A DNA stretch of 46,480 nucleotides from Clostridia bacterium (GTDB lineage Bacteria; Bacillota; Clostridia; Christensenellales; Aristaeellaceae): the NCBI GenBank assembly GCA_900759005.1, contig CAAEUQ010000178.1:1-46480 (forward strand), given 5' to 3'. Below are positions 15,703 to 24,232 of the stretch, one piece after another. The translations under genes and the position numbers were made by a program. The stretch's first letter is position 1. The number at the start of each line of letters is the position of its first letter. The notes beneath the pieces are model-generated. The model saw nothing but the letters and a program-made list of their open reading frames with translations. It was not told the origin of the DNA and did no database searches.

Positions 15703-15977
15703 TTGTGATCGGTTGCAATCCAGAAATAGGTAATGACACCGGGGCCATCCACATCCATCAGCGTGGCGTTTTCGCCTGCTTTCAGCGGAATGGAGGGATT
15801 GACCTTCCAGCCCTTTCCCAGATTGCGGGCAGATTTACCGAAAGGCGCAGTGGCGGGATCGGCATGGCAGCCGCCGCCGGGCTCGCCGGTGGGGTTTTCG
15901 GGGGTAATCATGCGAGTAACGTAGCCGTGTTTCTTGGGAAGATCAAGTAATAAGACACGCTTGCTCCTTCTTTGCAT
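15703..15977 (-). pseudogene. N-terminal fragment of a GH172 (DUF2961) glycoside hydrolase
   Basis: The minus frame encodes Y-V-T-R-M-I-T-P-E-N-P-T-G-E-P-G-G-G-C, then R-N-L-G-K-G-W-K-V-N-P, L-K-A-G-E and D-V-D-G-P-G-V-I, the characteristic N-terminus of DUF2961/GH172 enzymes (difructose-anhydride and related furanosidases). It stops matching after I-A-T-D near 15,703, where the plus-strand phage-type gene ends, so roughly the last three-quarters of the enzyme is missing. The start is unclear: ATG 15977 abuts the permease stop, while AAGGAG points to a GTG in another frame. Position just after two sugar permeases fits an oligosaccharide uptake and hydrolysis operon. Confidence 0.75.
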
Positions 15978-16796
15978 TTACAGCTTCATACCGGACATCT
16001 TGATACCTTCGACCAGATGCTTCTGGAAGAATACGAAAAGAATCGCAATCGGAATCATGCTGACCGCAGCGCCCGTCAGAACGGCGTTCCAGTCGGTGGA
16101 ACGGTTATTCTGGAAGGACTTCAGACCGACGGTGATAACCCACCAGCGGGGGCTGGTATTGACGATCAGCGGCCAGAGCATGTTGTTCCAGCAGCCGATA
16201 AAGGTGAACAGACCCAGGGCCAGCATAATCGGCTTGGACAGGGGGATGATGATGTTCATGTAGCGGCCGAAGTAGCCGAGACCGTCGATGGAGCCGGCGT
16301 CCTCCAGCTCGCCCGGGATGCCCAGGTAGAACTGGTGCAGCATGAATATGCCGTAGCCGGTGGCCATGCTGGGCAGGATCAGAGCCCAATAGCTGTTGGT
16401 AACGCCCATCTTACTGATCAGCAGGTACAGCGGGACCAGAATGACAGTAAAGGGAACCATCATCGTGGACAGGAATACCATCAGCAGCAGATTGCGTCCC
16501 GGATAGCGCAATCTTGCCAGAGAGTAGGCCGCCATGGAGTTGAGGAACAACTGGATAATCGTAGTGAGAACCGCATAAACAAGAGTATTGCCGATAAACA
16601 GGAAGAAGGATTCCTCCAGGAACAGCGTTTTATAGTGTTTCAGTGTAAAGCCCACGGGAATAAGCGACGCACGGCCGATCTGCGTCTTGGTACTGAAGGA
16701 TGCGGACAAGGTCCACAGCATGGGATAAAGTGTAATGACCGTGATCAACAGGGCCGGGATATAGACCAAAAGTCTCAGTTTCTTTTGCTTTGACAC
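15978..16796 (-). CDS. Carbohydrate ABC transporter permease, MalG type
   Basis: A 272-residue inner-membrane permease of the MalG/CUT1 class. It shows six hydrophobic segments, the opening L-Y-P-M-L-W-T-L-S-A-S-F typical of the family, and the EAA loop E-L-E-D-A-G-S-I-D-G-L near residues 185-210 that contacts the ATPase. It would pair with the MalF-type permease upstream and with a solute-binding lipoprotein and ATPase not in this window. Start is GTG 16796 with GGAGGG six bases upstream. It is apparently full length, although both genes around it are broken, so the transporter is probably non-functional here. Confidence 0.88.
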   Translation of the reverse strand: MSKQKKLRLLVYIPALLITVITLYPMLWTLSASFSTKTQIGRASLIPVGFTLKHYKTLFLEESFFLFIGNTLVYAVLTTIIQLFLNSMAAYSLARLRYPGRNLLLMVFLSTMMVPFTVILVPLYLLISKMGVTNSYWALILPSMATGYGIFMLHQFYLGIPGELEDAGSIDGLGYFGRYMNIIIPLSKPIMLALGLFTFIGCWNNMLWPLIVNTSPRWWVITVGLKSFQNNRSTDWNAVLTGAAVSMIPIAILFVFFQKHLVEGIKMSGMKL

Positions 16797-16808
16797 GTGT
16801 ATCCCTCC

Positions 16809-17424
16809 TTAGTTCTTGACCTGAGTCAGCTTCATCTGAATTGCTGTGATAACCATGATGATCACAAACAACACCAGGGACAGTGCGCAGGCATAGCCCA
16901 TGCGGAAATGAATAAATGCGTTTTCATAGATCCACATGACGGCCACCTGTGTTTTATCGTTCGGCCCGCCGTTGGTCAGCATCTTGATGCCGTCAAAGAC
17001 CTGGAACGCATTGATAATGCTCATGGTTAATACGAAAATACTGGTCTGTGCGAGGCCGGGAATGGTGATGTTCCAGAACTGCCGCCAGCCGTTGGCGCCG
17101 TCCACTGCGGCAGCCTCATAAAAGTCCTTGGGAATATCCTGAAGACCCGCCAGGAAGATGATCATGTTGTAGCCCATGCCCAGCCAGACAGCCAGGAACA
17201 CACAGCAGATCAGTGCGTTGGTGGGATCGCCCAGAAAGTTGATATTCTTGAATCCAAGCATGCGGATCATGACGTTGATCGCGCCGGTCTTCTGGTTGAA
17301 TACCATCTTGAAGATGGCGCCGGCTGCGGTACTGGAAACGATGATGGGCATGAAAAAAGTGGTTCTGAAGAAACCGGAGAATTGTTTGATGTGCTTGATC
17401 ATCAGTGCCAGCGCAAGGGACATG
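16809..17424 (-). pseudogene. Carbohydrate ABC permease, MalF type, 5'-truncated
   Basis: The minus frame from about 17,424 to the stop at 16,809 encodes the last ~205 residues of a CUT1 MalF-like permease. Visible are M-S-L-A-L-A-L-M-I, F-F-R-T-T-F-F-M-P, the EAA loop D-F-Y-E-A-A-A-V-D-G-A-N-G and I-N-A-F-Q-V-F-D-G-I-K-M-L-T-N-G-G-P. About 80-90 N-terminal residues, including the first membrane segments, are absent. The frame upstream of the break (to ATG 17459) reads M-P-F-D-G-S-S-L-P-E-E-R, unlike the family. The breakpoint is near 17,424, where unrelated plus-strand sequence begins. It sits 12 bases before the MalG-type gene. Confidence 0.8.
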
Positions 17425-17445
17425 CGTTCCTCGGGCAAGCTTGAT

Positions 17446-17766
17446 CCATCAAATGGCATTCCCTACTCGAACATCTATTCTCCAATCACCCCTGAAGAAG
17501 AAGCACAGCAAATCAGATGGAATTTTCTGAACAGCCATTCCACGGGTATAGTGACCGAAGAAGAACTCGATGAACTGATCACCAAACTCGATGTTCTTCT
17601 CACTTCGCCGCAAAACCGCAAGCGGCGCAAATCTCACAAGCCCGCTTCAAACCGACTGCTGCACCAAATCGGACTGGATTATAGCCCACGCAACAATAAC
17701 ATCCATAGCGAAGGATACTCTGAACACATCCTTCGTCCATGGAAAAAATCATCGAAGGCCGCATAA
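17446..17766 (+). pseudogene. 3' fragment of an unidentified gene
   Basis: The plus frame running into TAA 17764-17766 has protein-like composition from about 17,446: I-P-Y-S-N-I-Y-S-P-I-T-P-E-E-E, then E-E-E-L-D-E-L-I-T-K-L-D and a basic tail R-K-R-R-K-S-H-K-P. No start codon or ribosome site precedes it; upstream the frame runs into antisense permease sequence. I do not recognise the family. It is probably the end of a mobile-element gene cut when the permease block joined. Base composition is more AT-rich than the permeases. Confidence 0.4.
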
Positions 17767-17841
17767 TCTCCTTGTGGGGCGATCTGTAATTCTCCTTTTA
17801 TAGAATACATTTCTCCACACACCATAAAAATAGATTAGCGT

Positions 17842-17902
17842 AAAAACACCGTACTGCGTGCTTGTGTTTTTCCTTCACTCGTAAAATGCTGACGCATTTT
17901 AC
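17842..17902. repeat. Two inverted repeats in an otherwise empty AT-rich stretch
   Basis: Between 17,767 and 18,193 I see no gene. The stretch holds AAAAACAC (17,842-17,849) paired with GTGTTTTT (17,864-17,871), which could act as a bidirectional terminator. It also holds the perfect stem GTAAAATGC-TGAC-GCATTTTAC (17,881-17,902). Both probably belong to the same mobile-element debris as the flanking fragments. Confidence 0.5.
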
Positions 17903-18193
17903 TCATAATCAACATTTACGACATGCTCAATCTTCACTCTCATCGTAGCCGAATACGCAATGAAAATCTTTTCTTTCGTCCTGTTTCCCCTGTCCTCCCA
18001 CAGACAAGTACTGACACATGTTTTTCTCAAAAGTTATCAGAACACAAAAAGCGTCTCGATAAGGTACAATAAGTTGCGCAAATTCCAGAACAGGAGGATT
18101 GAAAACAGTCCCTCCCCAAAAAACAAGGGACAAGGTCAGCGTCATCTGGTAGAATGAAGTTGCGAGACAAACATTCGAAAGGAGGCGCAGACC

Positions 18194-18268
18194 ATGTCCG
18201 AGAAAATTGTAACACTGAACGAGGAAGTAATCAAGGGGGAAATCCGGGAACTTGTACGCGGACAATAA
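18194..18268 (+). mobile_element. IS256-family transposase remnant (first codons)
   Basis: AAAGGAGG precedes ATG 18194, which encodes M-S-E-K-I-V-T-L-N-E-E-V-I-K-G-E-I-R-E-L, the well-known N-terminus of a Firmicute IS256-type transposase. After V-R-G the match ends and a TAA follows at once, so about 380 residues, including the D-D-E catalytic residues, are missing. The non-coding left end of the element probably spans about 18,100-18,193. The break at about 18,262 lies 33 bases from the aro operon terminator, so an IS insertion followed by deletion probably set this boundary of the accessory patch. Confidence 0.75.
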
Positions 18269-18294
18269 TTTTCCCATCTGTGCGACGAATGCGT

Positions 18295-18335
18295 TAAAAA
18301 AATTTCCGTCCGCCGGCGTAATGCGGCGAACGGAA
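18295..18335 (-). terminator. Terminator of the aromatic amino acid operon
   Basis: TTCCGTTCGCCG and CGGCGGACGGAA form a 12-base-pair stem (one G-U pair, eight-base loop) followed by A and seven T on the minus strand, starting seven bases after the aroF stop. Confidence 0.9.
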
Positions 18336-18341
18336 CGGTTT

Positions 18342-19370
18342 TCAGCGCAAATCTGCAATCTCCATGATCAGGCGTTCGGTTTTCTCCCAGCCGAGACAGG
18401 GATCGGTAATCGATTTTCCGTAAACGCCGTCCTCGACCTTCTGGCAACCGTCTTCGATATAGCTTTCGATCATCAGGCCCTTCACCAGATGCAGAATGTC
18501 GTCCGAATGGCGCGTGCTGTAGAGAATGTCTCTGACGATTCTCGGCTGCTCCATCCAGCGCTTGCCGGAATTGGAATGGTTCGTATCGATGATCACGCCC
18601 GGATTTTTCAGCCCGCTTTCTGCGTACATATTGCTCAGCTCGCGCAAATCCTCGTAATGATAATTCGGGAAGCTCTGCCCATACTGATTCACACGACCGC
18701 GCATCACGGCGTGCACAAGCGGATTGCCCTTGCTCTCCACTTCCCAGCCGCCGTAGCTGAATACATGCCCGACCTGCGCGGCGCGAATGGCGTTGATCAT
18801 TACGGAAAGATCGCCGCTCGTCGGATTCTTCATACCGACGGGGAGATCGAGTCCGCTCGCCGTCAGGCGGTTCTGCTGATTCTCCACCGATCGCGCGCCG
18901 ACTGCGACATACGACAGCACGTCCGCCAGATACCGATGATTTTCCGGATACAGCATCTCGTCCGCGCCGGAAAAGCCGGTCTGCTCAAGCGCGTGAATGT
19001 GCAGGCGGCGAATCGCCATCAGCCCCCTCAGCATATCCGGGCGGGCGTGCGGGTCGCTCTGATGCAGCATTCCCTTGTAGCCGATGCCGGTCGTGCGCGG
19101 CTTATTCGTGTAAATGCGCGGCACGATCACGATTTTGTCCTTCACCTTTTCCTGAACGGGGCGCAGGCGGGAGATATAATCCAGCACCGCGTCCTCGCGA
19201 TCCGCCGAGCAGGGTCCGATGATCAGCAGCAGCTTATCGCTTTCGCCGGTGAATACGCGGCGAATCTCCGCATCGTTTTTTGCCTTCTGCGCCTTCATCG
19301 CTTCCGTAACCGGATACATCTGGATCACTTCCTCCGGCGCGGGCAGTCTGCGTTTGAATTCCATATTCAT
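18342..19370 (-). CDS. aroF: 3-deoxy-7-phosphoheptulonate (DAHP) synthase, class I
   Basis: Condenses phosphoenolpyruvate with erythrose 4-phosphate, the first step of the shikimate pathway. The 342 residues match the metal-dependent class I (AroF/G/H) enzymes: G-P-C-S-A-D-R-E-D-A (metal and PEP site), K-P-R-T-T-G-I-G-Y-K-G, the G-A-R-S-V-E-N-Q segment, G-M-K-N-P-T-S-G-D and D-T-N-H-S-N-S-G-K. It is the last gene of the operon although it is the first pathway step, 20 bases after tyrA. ATG 19370 is followed by a second ATG two codons on. Feedback sensitivity cannot be judged by eye; the aroF/G/H paralogue is undetermined, so the symbol is generic. Confidence 0.92.
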   Translation of the reverse strand: MNMEFKRRLPAPEEVIQMYPVTEAMKAQKAKNDAEIRRVFTGESDKLLLIIGPCSADREDAVLDYISRLRPVQEKVKDKIVIVPRIYTNKPRTTGIGYKGMLHQSDPHARPDMLRGLMAIRRLHIHALEQTGFSGADEMLYPENHRYLADVLSYVAVGARSVENQQNRLTASGLDLPVGMKNPTSGDLSVMINAIRAAQVGHVFSYGGWEVESKGNPLVHAVMRGRVNQYGQSFPNYHYEDLRELSNMYAESGLKNPGVIIDTNHSNSGKRWMEQPRIVRDILYSTRHSDDILHLVKGLMIESYIEDGCQKVEDGVYGKSITDPCLGWEKTERLIMEIADLR

Positions 19371-19390
19371 AATCGTTATTTCCTTTCCAA

Positions 19391-20248
19391 TCAGGGCTTG
19401 TCGAAATAGCGTCTGCGCTCCGTCGACAGGCGCATCATGTTTTTCATCGTCTCTTCGTCGCCGTTTTTGAGCGCGTCGCGCAGCGAGGCGAAATGATTCA
19501 GGAACAGATCCATCTGTTCAAGCAGCTCTTCGCGGTTCCAGAGAAACAGCTCCGTCCACATATTCTCGTTGATCTTTGCAATGCGCGTTAAATCGCGGAA
19601 CGAATCGCCCGTATAATCCACCAGGTGCCGCGATTCCTTGCATGTCATCAGCGCAACGGCAATGCAGTGCGTCAGCTGCGAAAGAAAGCCGATCATTTCG
19701 TCGTGTTCCTTCGGCGTAAGGCGGCTGATTGAGCCTGCGCCGATCGCTTTGCCCAGCGCTTCGCAAAGCTGAATGCCCGCTTCGGTATTCGTCGGCGTGG
19801 GCGTTACAATATAATTCGCATTCTTAAACAGGTCGGGTTTTGCGTTTTCCACACCGCTGACCTCGCGCCCCGCCATCGGATGCGCGCCGACGAACTCCAT
19901 TTCTTTCGGTAAAAGCGCCTGAACGCGCTCGACCACGCCGCTTTTTACGCCGGTCACATCCGTTAAAAACGCGCCGGGCTTGAGATTTTTCGCGTTATCG
20001 CGCACCCATTCGATGAAAACATGCGGATACAGCGCGAATACCGCGATATCGAACGCGCAAATGTAATCCGCATCCGGCTGCGTGCGCCCGTGACGGATGA
20101 ATCCATGCGCTTTCGCAAACGCGATCGCCTCGGCATTTGGATCTACCGCGCCGACCTCAAAGCCCTTTTCGCTGAGCGCCGCAGCATAGCTTCCGCCAAT
20201 CAGCCCCAGACCGACAATCAGGATTTTTGTATGCTCATTCAGCTTCAT
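19391..20248 (-). CDS. tyrA: Prephenate dehydrogenase
   Basis: NAD-dependent oxidative decarboxylation of prephenate to 4-hydroxyphenylpyruvate, the tyrosine branch. The 285 residues begin with a Rossmann fold G-L-G-L-I-G-G-S (about 13-20) and contain V-G-A-H-P-M-A-G-R-E, the family signature with the catalytic His, then a helical dimerisation domain with S-Q-L-T-H. There is no fused chorismate mutase and no ACT domain, so tyrosine feedback control through an ACT domain is not expected. It begins three bases after the aroA stop. Confidence 0.92.
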   Translation of the reverse strand: MKLNEHTKILIVGLGLIGGSYAAALSEKGFEVGAVDPNAEAIAFAKAHGFIRHGRTQPDADYICAFDIAVFALYPHVFIEWVRDNAKNLKPGAFLTDVTGVKSGVVERVQALLPKEMEFVGAHPMAGREVSGVENAKPDLFKNANYIVTPTPTNTEAGIQLCEALGKAIGAGSISRLTPKEHDEMIGFLSQLTHCIAVALMTCKESRHLVDYTGDSFRDLTRIAKINENMWTELFLWNREELLEQMDLFLNHFASLRDALKNGDEETMKNMMRLSTERRRYFDKP

Positions 20249-20251
20249 GGG

Positions 20252-21460
20252 TTACGTCTCTCCTTCCGTTCGAACCGAAACGCCGAGCGCGCGCAAATCT
20301 TCAAAGAAATTCGGATAGCTCTTGCGCACCGCCTCCGCGCCCTGAATTTCACCGCCGAAGCGCGCCGCGAGTATGGACAGCGCCATCACAATTCGATGAT
20401 CGTTGCTTCCGGAAAGCGGCTCCGTCGGCGCGTGAATCGCACAAGCCGCCACTTCAACCGAATTTTCCTCCACAATCAGCCGCGCACCGAACTTTGAAAG
20501 CTCCTTCGCCATCACTTCCGCGCGATTGCTTTCCTTGATCGTCAGGCGGCGCGTTCCGGTAAAGCGCGCGCCATGACCGCACGCCGCGGCGGCAGCAAAC
20601 AGCGCCGGCGCAAGATCGGGGCAATCGGAAAGATCGGCTTCCAGATAGCCCTTCTGAATCTGCGCAAGCATTCCTTCGCACGCGCGGTCGCCCTGAAGAC
20701 TCTCTGGATTCAAACCCTGAATTCCGATTTCGCCGCCAAGCGCGTTCATCGCGCAGAAAAACGCCGCCTGCGACCAGTCGCCCTCTACTGTTTCTTCGGC
20801 GGGAAAATACTTTTGCCCGCCCGGAATGAAAAAGCAGTCGCCCGTTCTCCGGACACGCACCCCGAATCGCCGCATCGCATCCAGCGTCAGGTCGACATAG
20901 CCGCGGCTTTCAAACGGCGGCTGCACGGAAAGCGTGCTGCTTTCTTCCAAAACCGGCAGCGCAAACAGAAGGCCCGAAATGAACTGACTGCTCACGTCGC
21001 CCGGCACTTTGAATTCGCCCGCATGCAGCGCGCCCGAAACGCGCAAATCCGTTTCGGAAATCCTTTCAAAGGAAGCGGAATCGCGCAGCAGGTTTTCATA
21101 CACGCCGACGCCGCGATCGAGCAGGCGCTTCGTTCCCCCGAACACGCCGCCGCCGGTCAAAAGCGCCGCGGGAATCAGAAAACGGAGCGTGCTCCCGCTT
21201 TCACGGCAGGGCAAAATCGCGCTTTCCCCGCTTCTTTTTCCGGAATGAATGCGAACTTTTGTTCCATCAACGCTGAATTCAGCGCCCAGCGCGCGCAGGC
21301 AATCGAGCGTTGCCAGAATATCTTCGCTGAACGAAACGTTTCGAACGACGCTTTCCCCTCCCGCAAATGCGGCGCAGATCAGCAATCGGTGCGCGCAGCT
21401 CTTGGACGCGGGCACGCGCACACTGCCGCGCGGCGCGCTCGGCGCAAACACGGCGTTCAT
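20252..21460 (-). CDS. aroA: 3-phosphoshikimate 1-carboxyvinyltransferase (EPSP synthase)
   Basis: Transfers enolpyruvyl from PEP to shikimate 3-phosphate. The 402-residue product has the N-terminal P-A-S-K-S-C-A-H-R-L (usually P-x-S-K-S), the E-S-G-S-T-L-R-F-L-I-P stretch in place of the common G-N-A-G-T, S-S-Q-F-I-S-G-L-L, K-E-S-N-R-A and N-D-H-R-I-V-M-A. The E-S-G-S-T loop departs from the textbook plant/E. coli sequence at the site associated with glyphosate binding, so tolerance may differ from that class. The length is short but complete. It overlaps aroQ by ATGA. Confidence 0.92.
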   Translation of the reverse strand: MNAVFAPSAPRGSVRVPASKSCAHRLLICAAFAGGESVVRNVSFSEDILATLDCLRALGAEFSVDGTKVRIHSGKRSGESAILPCRESGSTLRFLIPAALLTGGGVFGGTKRLLDRGVGVYENLLRDSASFERISETDLRVSGALHAGEFKVPGDVSSQFISGLLFALPVLEESSTLSVQPPFESRGYVDLTLDAMRRFGVRVRRTGDCFFIPGGQKYFPAEETVEGDWSQAAFFCAMNALGGEIGIQGLNPESLQGDRACEGMLAQIQKGYLEADLSDCPDLAPALFAAAAACGHGARFTGTRRLTIKESNRAEVMAKELSKFGARLIVEENSVEVAACAIHAPTEPLSGSNDHRIVMALSILAARFGGEIQGAEAVRKSYPNFFEDLRALGVSVRTEGET

Positions 21461-21891
21461 TCTGCGCGCTCCTTCAGCACATCCATCGCTTCGAGATATC
21501 CGGAAAAGCCCTTGCCCGCAATCGTCGCAATCGCCGCGAGACGAACATAGCTGACCTTTCGGAAATCCTCGCGCTGATCGACCGCGGAAATGTGTACCTC
21601 GACCGTCGGAATCGAAACCGCCTTCAGCGCGTCCAGAATTGCGACGCTGGTATGCGTATACGCGGCGGGATTGATCACAATGCCGTTCACGCCTTCAAAA
21701 TATGCCTGCTGAATGCGATCGACGATCGCGCCTTCATGGTTAGACTGGAAAACCGTCGCCTCCACGCCCAATTCGTCGGCATGGCGATCGATCATGCGAA
21801 CGAGCTCGGCGTAGTTCTGTTTGCCGTAAATTTCCGGCTCGCGAATGCCGAGAAGATTCAGATTCGGCCCGTTGATAATCAGAATTTTCAT
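21457..21891 (-). CDS. aroQ: Type II 3-dehydroquinate dehydratase
   Basis: Dehydrates 3-dehydroquinate to 3-dehydroshikimate; small dodecameric type II enzyme, 144 residues from ATG 21891. It begins M-K-I-L-I-I-N-G-P-N-L-N-L-L-G with the catalytic Tyr in the lid (Y-G-K-Q-N-Y), then F-Q-S-N-H-E-G, I-V-I-N-P-A-A-Y-T-H-T-S-V-A and E-V-H-I-S. The longer frame to 22,056 is rejected because its extra residues are antisense-like. ATG 21891 overlaps the aroE/aroK stop (ATGA), indicating coupled translation. Confidence 0.94.
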   Translation of the reverse strand: MKILIINGPNLNLLGIREPEIYGKQNYAELVRMIDRHADELGVEATVFQSNHEGAIVDRIQQAYFEGVNGIVINPAAYTHTSVAILDALKAVSIPTVEVHISAVDQREDFRKVSYVRLAAIATIAGKGFSGYLEAMDVLKERAE

Positions 21892-23132
21892 ATTTTCTCT
21901 CCTATTGCGTTCAGAACCTGCCGCGCCGCGTCCTCGGGCTTTCCCGAAACGGCGATATGAAAATCGCACGCGGAGCAGTAAATCGGATAGCGCTCCTCGA
22001 AGCGCTTTTTCAGCGAAACCGCGCTTTTGGAAAGCGGGCGATCGGGCGTTACGCACAGCTTTTCAAGCGGTCGATCGAGAAAGCACAATTCCCCATTCTG
22101 CCGCAGCATTTGTACGTTTCGCGGATCGATCGCCGCGCCGCCGCCGGTCGCAATGATTACGCCGCTCTGCTTCGCCGCTTCCGCTACTGCGTCGCGCTCC
22201 AGCGCGCGGAACGCCGCCTCGCCGCTTTGTTCAAAGATTTCCGGAATGCTGCGATTGGCACGGCGAACGATCATTTCGTCCGTATCCAGCAGTCTGCGCC
22301 CCGTCATTTCCGATATAATTCTGCCGACGGTGGTCTTTCCGCAGGAGGGCATTCCAATCAGCGCGATGTTTCGTTTCTGTTCAAGTACGCCGCGATACGC
22401 CTTTTCAATCAGCGCCTCGTCCGCTTCCCTGCCGGTAAACAACGCCGACGCATACACCGCCTGCGCCGCCAGCATATACAATCCGCCCTCCGCCGGAAGT
22501 TCGCGCGCCTGCGCCTGAAGAATCAGATTCGTGCGCAGCGGATTGTACACCACGTCGATCGCACCCTCGAGATTGGGAAACGCGCGCAAATCCACGGGAC
22601 AGTCGCCATTTTTCGGATACATTCCGACCGGCGTGGTATTGACGATCACCTCCGCGTCCGAATGGCTTTCCGCCGCGTCCGCATACGAAACCTCGCTTCC
22701 GTTCGGGCGCCGCGAAACGATCACGATCTCGCGTGCATTCAGGTCCCCGATCACCGCGCGCAGCGTCTTCGACGTGCCGCCGGTTCCAAGAATCAGCGCC
22801 TTTTTGCCGGCAATCGAAACGCCCGCATGTCGAATCAGCGCCGCCGCGCCTGCATAATCGGTGTTATCGCCGAAGAGCTTCCCATTCCTGTTTACGATCG
22901 TATTCACCGCACCGATCTTCCGCGCGCTTTCCGAAACGAAATCCAGATACGGAATCACCGTTTCCTTATATGGAATGGTCACGTTAATCGCGCGAAAATC
23001 GCGATTTTTCAAAAGCGCGTCCACGCCCTCCGGCGAAAGCTCGCAAAGCTCGTAATGATAATCGGCGATGCTCGCGTGAATCTCCCTGGAAAAGCTGTGA
23101 CCAAGCTTCGCGCCGATCAAACCGTATTCCAT
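21888..23132 (-). CDS. aroE-aroK: Shikimate dehydrogenase-shikimate kinase fusion
   Basis: A single 414-residue chain catalysing two consecutive steps: NADPH reduction of 3-dehydroshikimate, then ATP-dependent phosphorylation of shikimate. Residues 1-245 are AroE: G-H-S-F-S shikimate-binding serines, N-V-T-I-P-Y-K-E with the catalytic Lys, D-N-T-D-Y-A-G, the nucleotide site G-T-G-G-T-S-K and N-T-T-P-V-G-M-Y-P. Residues about 250-414 are AroK: P-loop G-M-P-S-C-G-K-T-T (about 256-264), D-T-D-E-M-I, F-R-A-L-E and A-T-G-G-G. The start is ATG 23132, sharing one base with the aroC stop; the extra frame to 23,225 is antisense to aroC. The domain join is continuous with no stop or frameshift, so the fusion is real in this sequence. 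Confidence 0.93.
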   Translation of the reverse strand: MEYGLIGAKLGHSFSREIHASIADYHYELCELSPEGVDALLKNRDFRAINVTIPYKETVIPYLDFVSESARKIGAVNTIVNRNGKLFGDNTDYAGAAALIRHAGVSIAGKKALILGTGGTSKTLRAVIGDLNAREIVIVSRRPNGSEVSYADAAESHSDAEVIVNTTPVGMYPKNGDCPVDLRAFPNLEGAIDVVYNPLRTNLILQAQARELPAEGGLYMLAAQAVYASALFTGREADEALIEKAYRGVLEQKRNIALIGMPSCGKTTVGRIISEMTGRRLLDTDEMIVRRANRSIPEIFEQSGEAAFRALERDAVAEAAKQSGVIIATGGGAAIDPRNVQMLRQNGELCFLDRPLEKLCVTPDRPLSKSAVSLKKRFEERYPIYCSACDFHIAVSGKPEDAARQVLNAIGEKI

Positions 23133-24232
23133 CAGAGCGCCTCCTTCAAAAATACGTCCGTTCCATATCTGCCGGAAAGCAGATCGGCAACCACCAGCGC
23201 GGTAACGGCGTTGATCACCGGGCAAATGCGGCGAACGATCGCGGGGTCATGCCGTCCGGCAATCGTAAGGCTGACGTTTTCGCCGCTTAAGAAATCCACT
23301 GTCTGCTGCTCGCGCGCGATGGACGGCGTGGGCTTTACGGCGCAGCGGAACAGAACCGGCATTCCGTTGGTGATACCGCCGTTGATGCCGCCGTTGTTGT
23401 TCGTGGTGGTCACGATTTTTCCATCGCAAATCCGGAACGGGTCGTTGGCTTCGCTGCCACGCGCGTCCGCAATCGCGAATCCTTCGCCGAATTCAACGCC
23501 CTTTACGCCGCCGAGCGAAAACAGTGCGTGCGAAAGCAGGCCCTCCACACTGTCAAACCACGGCTCTCCCAATCCCACAGGCAAACCACACACGGCGGTT
23601 TCCGTGATTCCGCCCACGCTGTCGCATTCCGCCTTCGCATTCAGAATTGCCTCCGCCATTCGTGCGCCGGCGCTTTCATCCAGCACCGGAAACATCGCAG
23701 CGTTCAGCAGCGCAATATCGCTTTCGAGGCTTTCAAACGCGCGATCATCGATCTTCGCGCAGCGGCGAATGTGCGTTCCAATCGAAACGCCCAGCCGGTT
23801 CAGCGCGGGAATCAGCACGCCGCCCGCCGCGACCAGCGCCGCCGTGATTCTTCCGGAGAAATGCCCGCCGCCGCGCTCGTCCTCAAAGCCATGGTATTTG
23901 CAGTGCGCAGCGTAATCCGCATGGGACGGACGCGCCTTTCCATGCAGCGCGGAATAATCGCGGCTGTGCTGATCGGCGTTCGGAATCAGGATGCAGAGCG
24001 GCGTTCCGGTGGTTTTTCCGTTGATCGCGCCGCTGACGATTCTGAATTCGTCCTTTTCGCGCCGCGCAGTGTCCATCGCCGAAGACGGTCTGCGCTTCGA
24101 CAGCTGCTCCGCGATAAACGCTTCGTCCACATCCATACCGGGGCAGAGCCCGTCCAGCACCACGCCGATTTCACTGCCGTGGCTTTCGCCGAACAGCGTA
24201 AGCGCAATATGGTTGCCGAATGTATTTTTCAT
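23132..24232 (-). CDS. aroC: Chorismate synthase
   Basis: FMN-dependent elimination of phosphate from EPSP to give chorismate, the last shared step. The 366 residues show the family signatures G-E-S-H-G-S-E-I-G-V-V-L-D-G, the K-R-R-P loop, R-G-G-G-H-F-S-G-R-I-T-A (about 118-130), N-N-N-G-G-I-N-G-G-I-T-N-G and the C-terminal A-G-R-H-D-P. No flavin reductase domain is fused, so reduced FMN must come from elsewhere. It overlaps aroB by four bases (ATGA). Confidence 0.95.
   Translation of the reverse strand: MKNTFGNHIALTLFGESHGSEIGVVLDGLCPGMDVDEAFIAEQLSKRRPSSAMDTARREKDEFRIVSGAINGKTTGTPLCILIPNADQHSRDYSALHGKARPSHADYAAHCKYHGFEDERGGGHFSGRITAALVAAGGVLIPALNRLGVSIGTHIRRCAKIDDRAFESLESDIALLNAAMFPVLDESAGARMAEAILNAKAECDSVGGITETAVCGLPVGLGEPWFDSVEGLLSHALFSLGGVKGVEFGEGFAIADARGSEANDPFRICDGKIVTTTNNNGGINGGITNGMPVLFRCAVKPTPSIAREQQTVDFLSGENVSLTIAGRHDPAIVRRICPVINAVTALVVADLLSGRYGTDVFLKEAL

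Noticed and set aside
17927..18447. Minus-strand frames across the IS remnant and aroF end
   Set aside because: They cross the aro terminator, have no ribosome site and resemble no protein.
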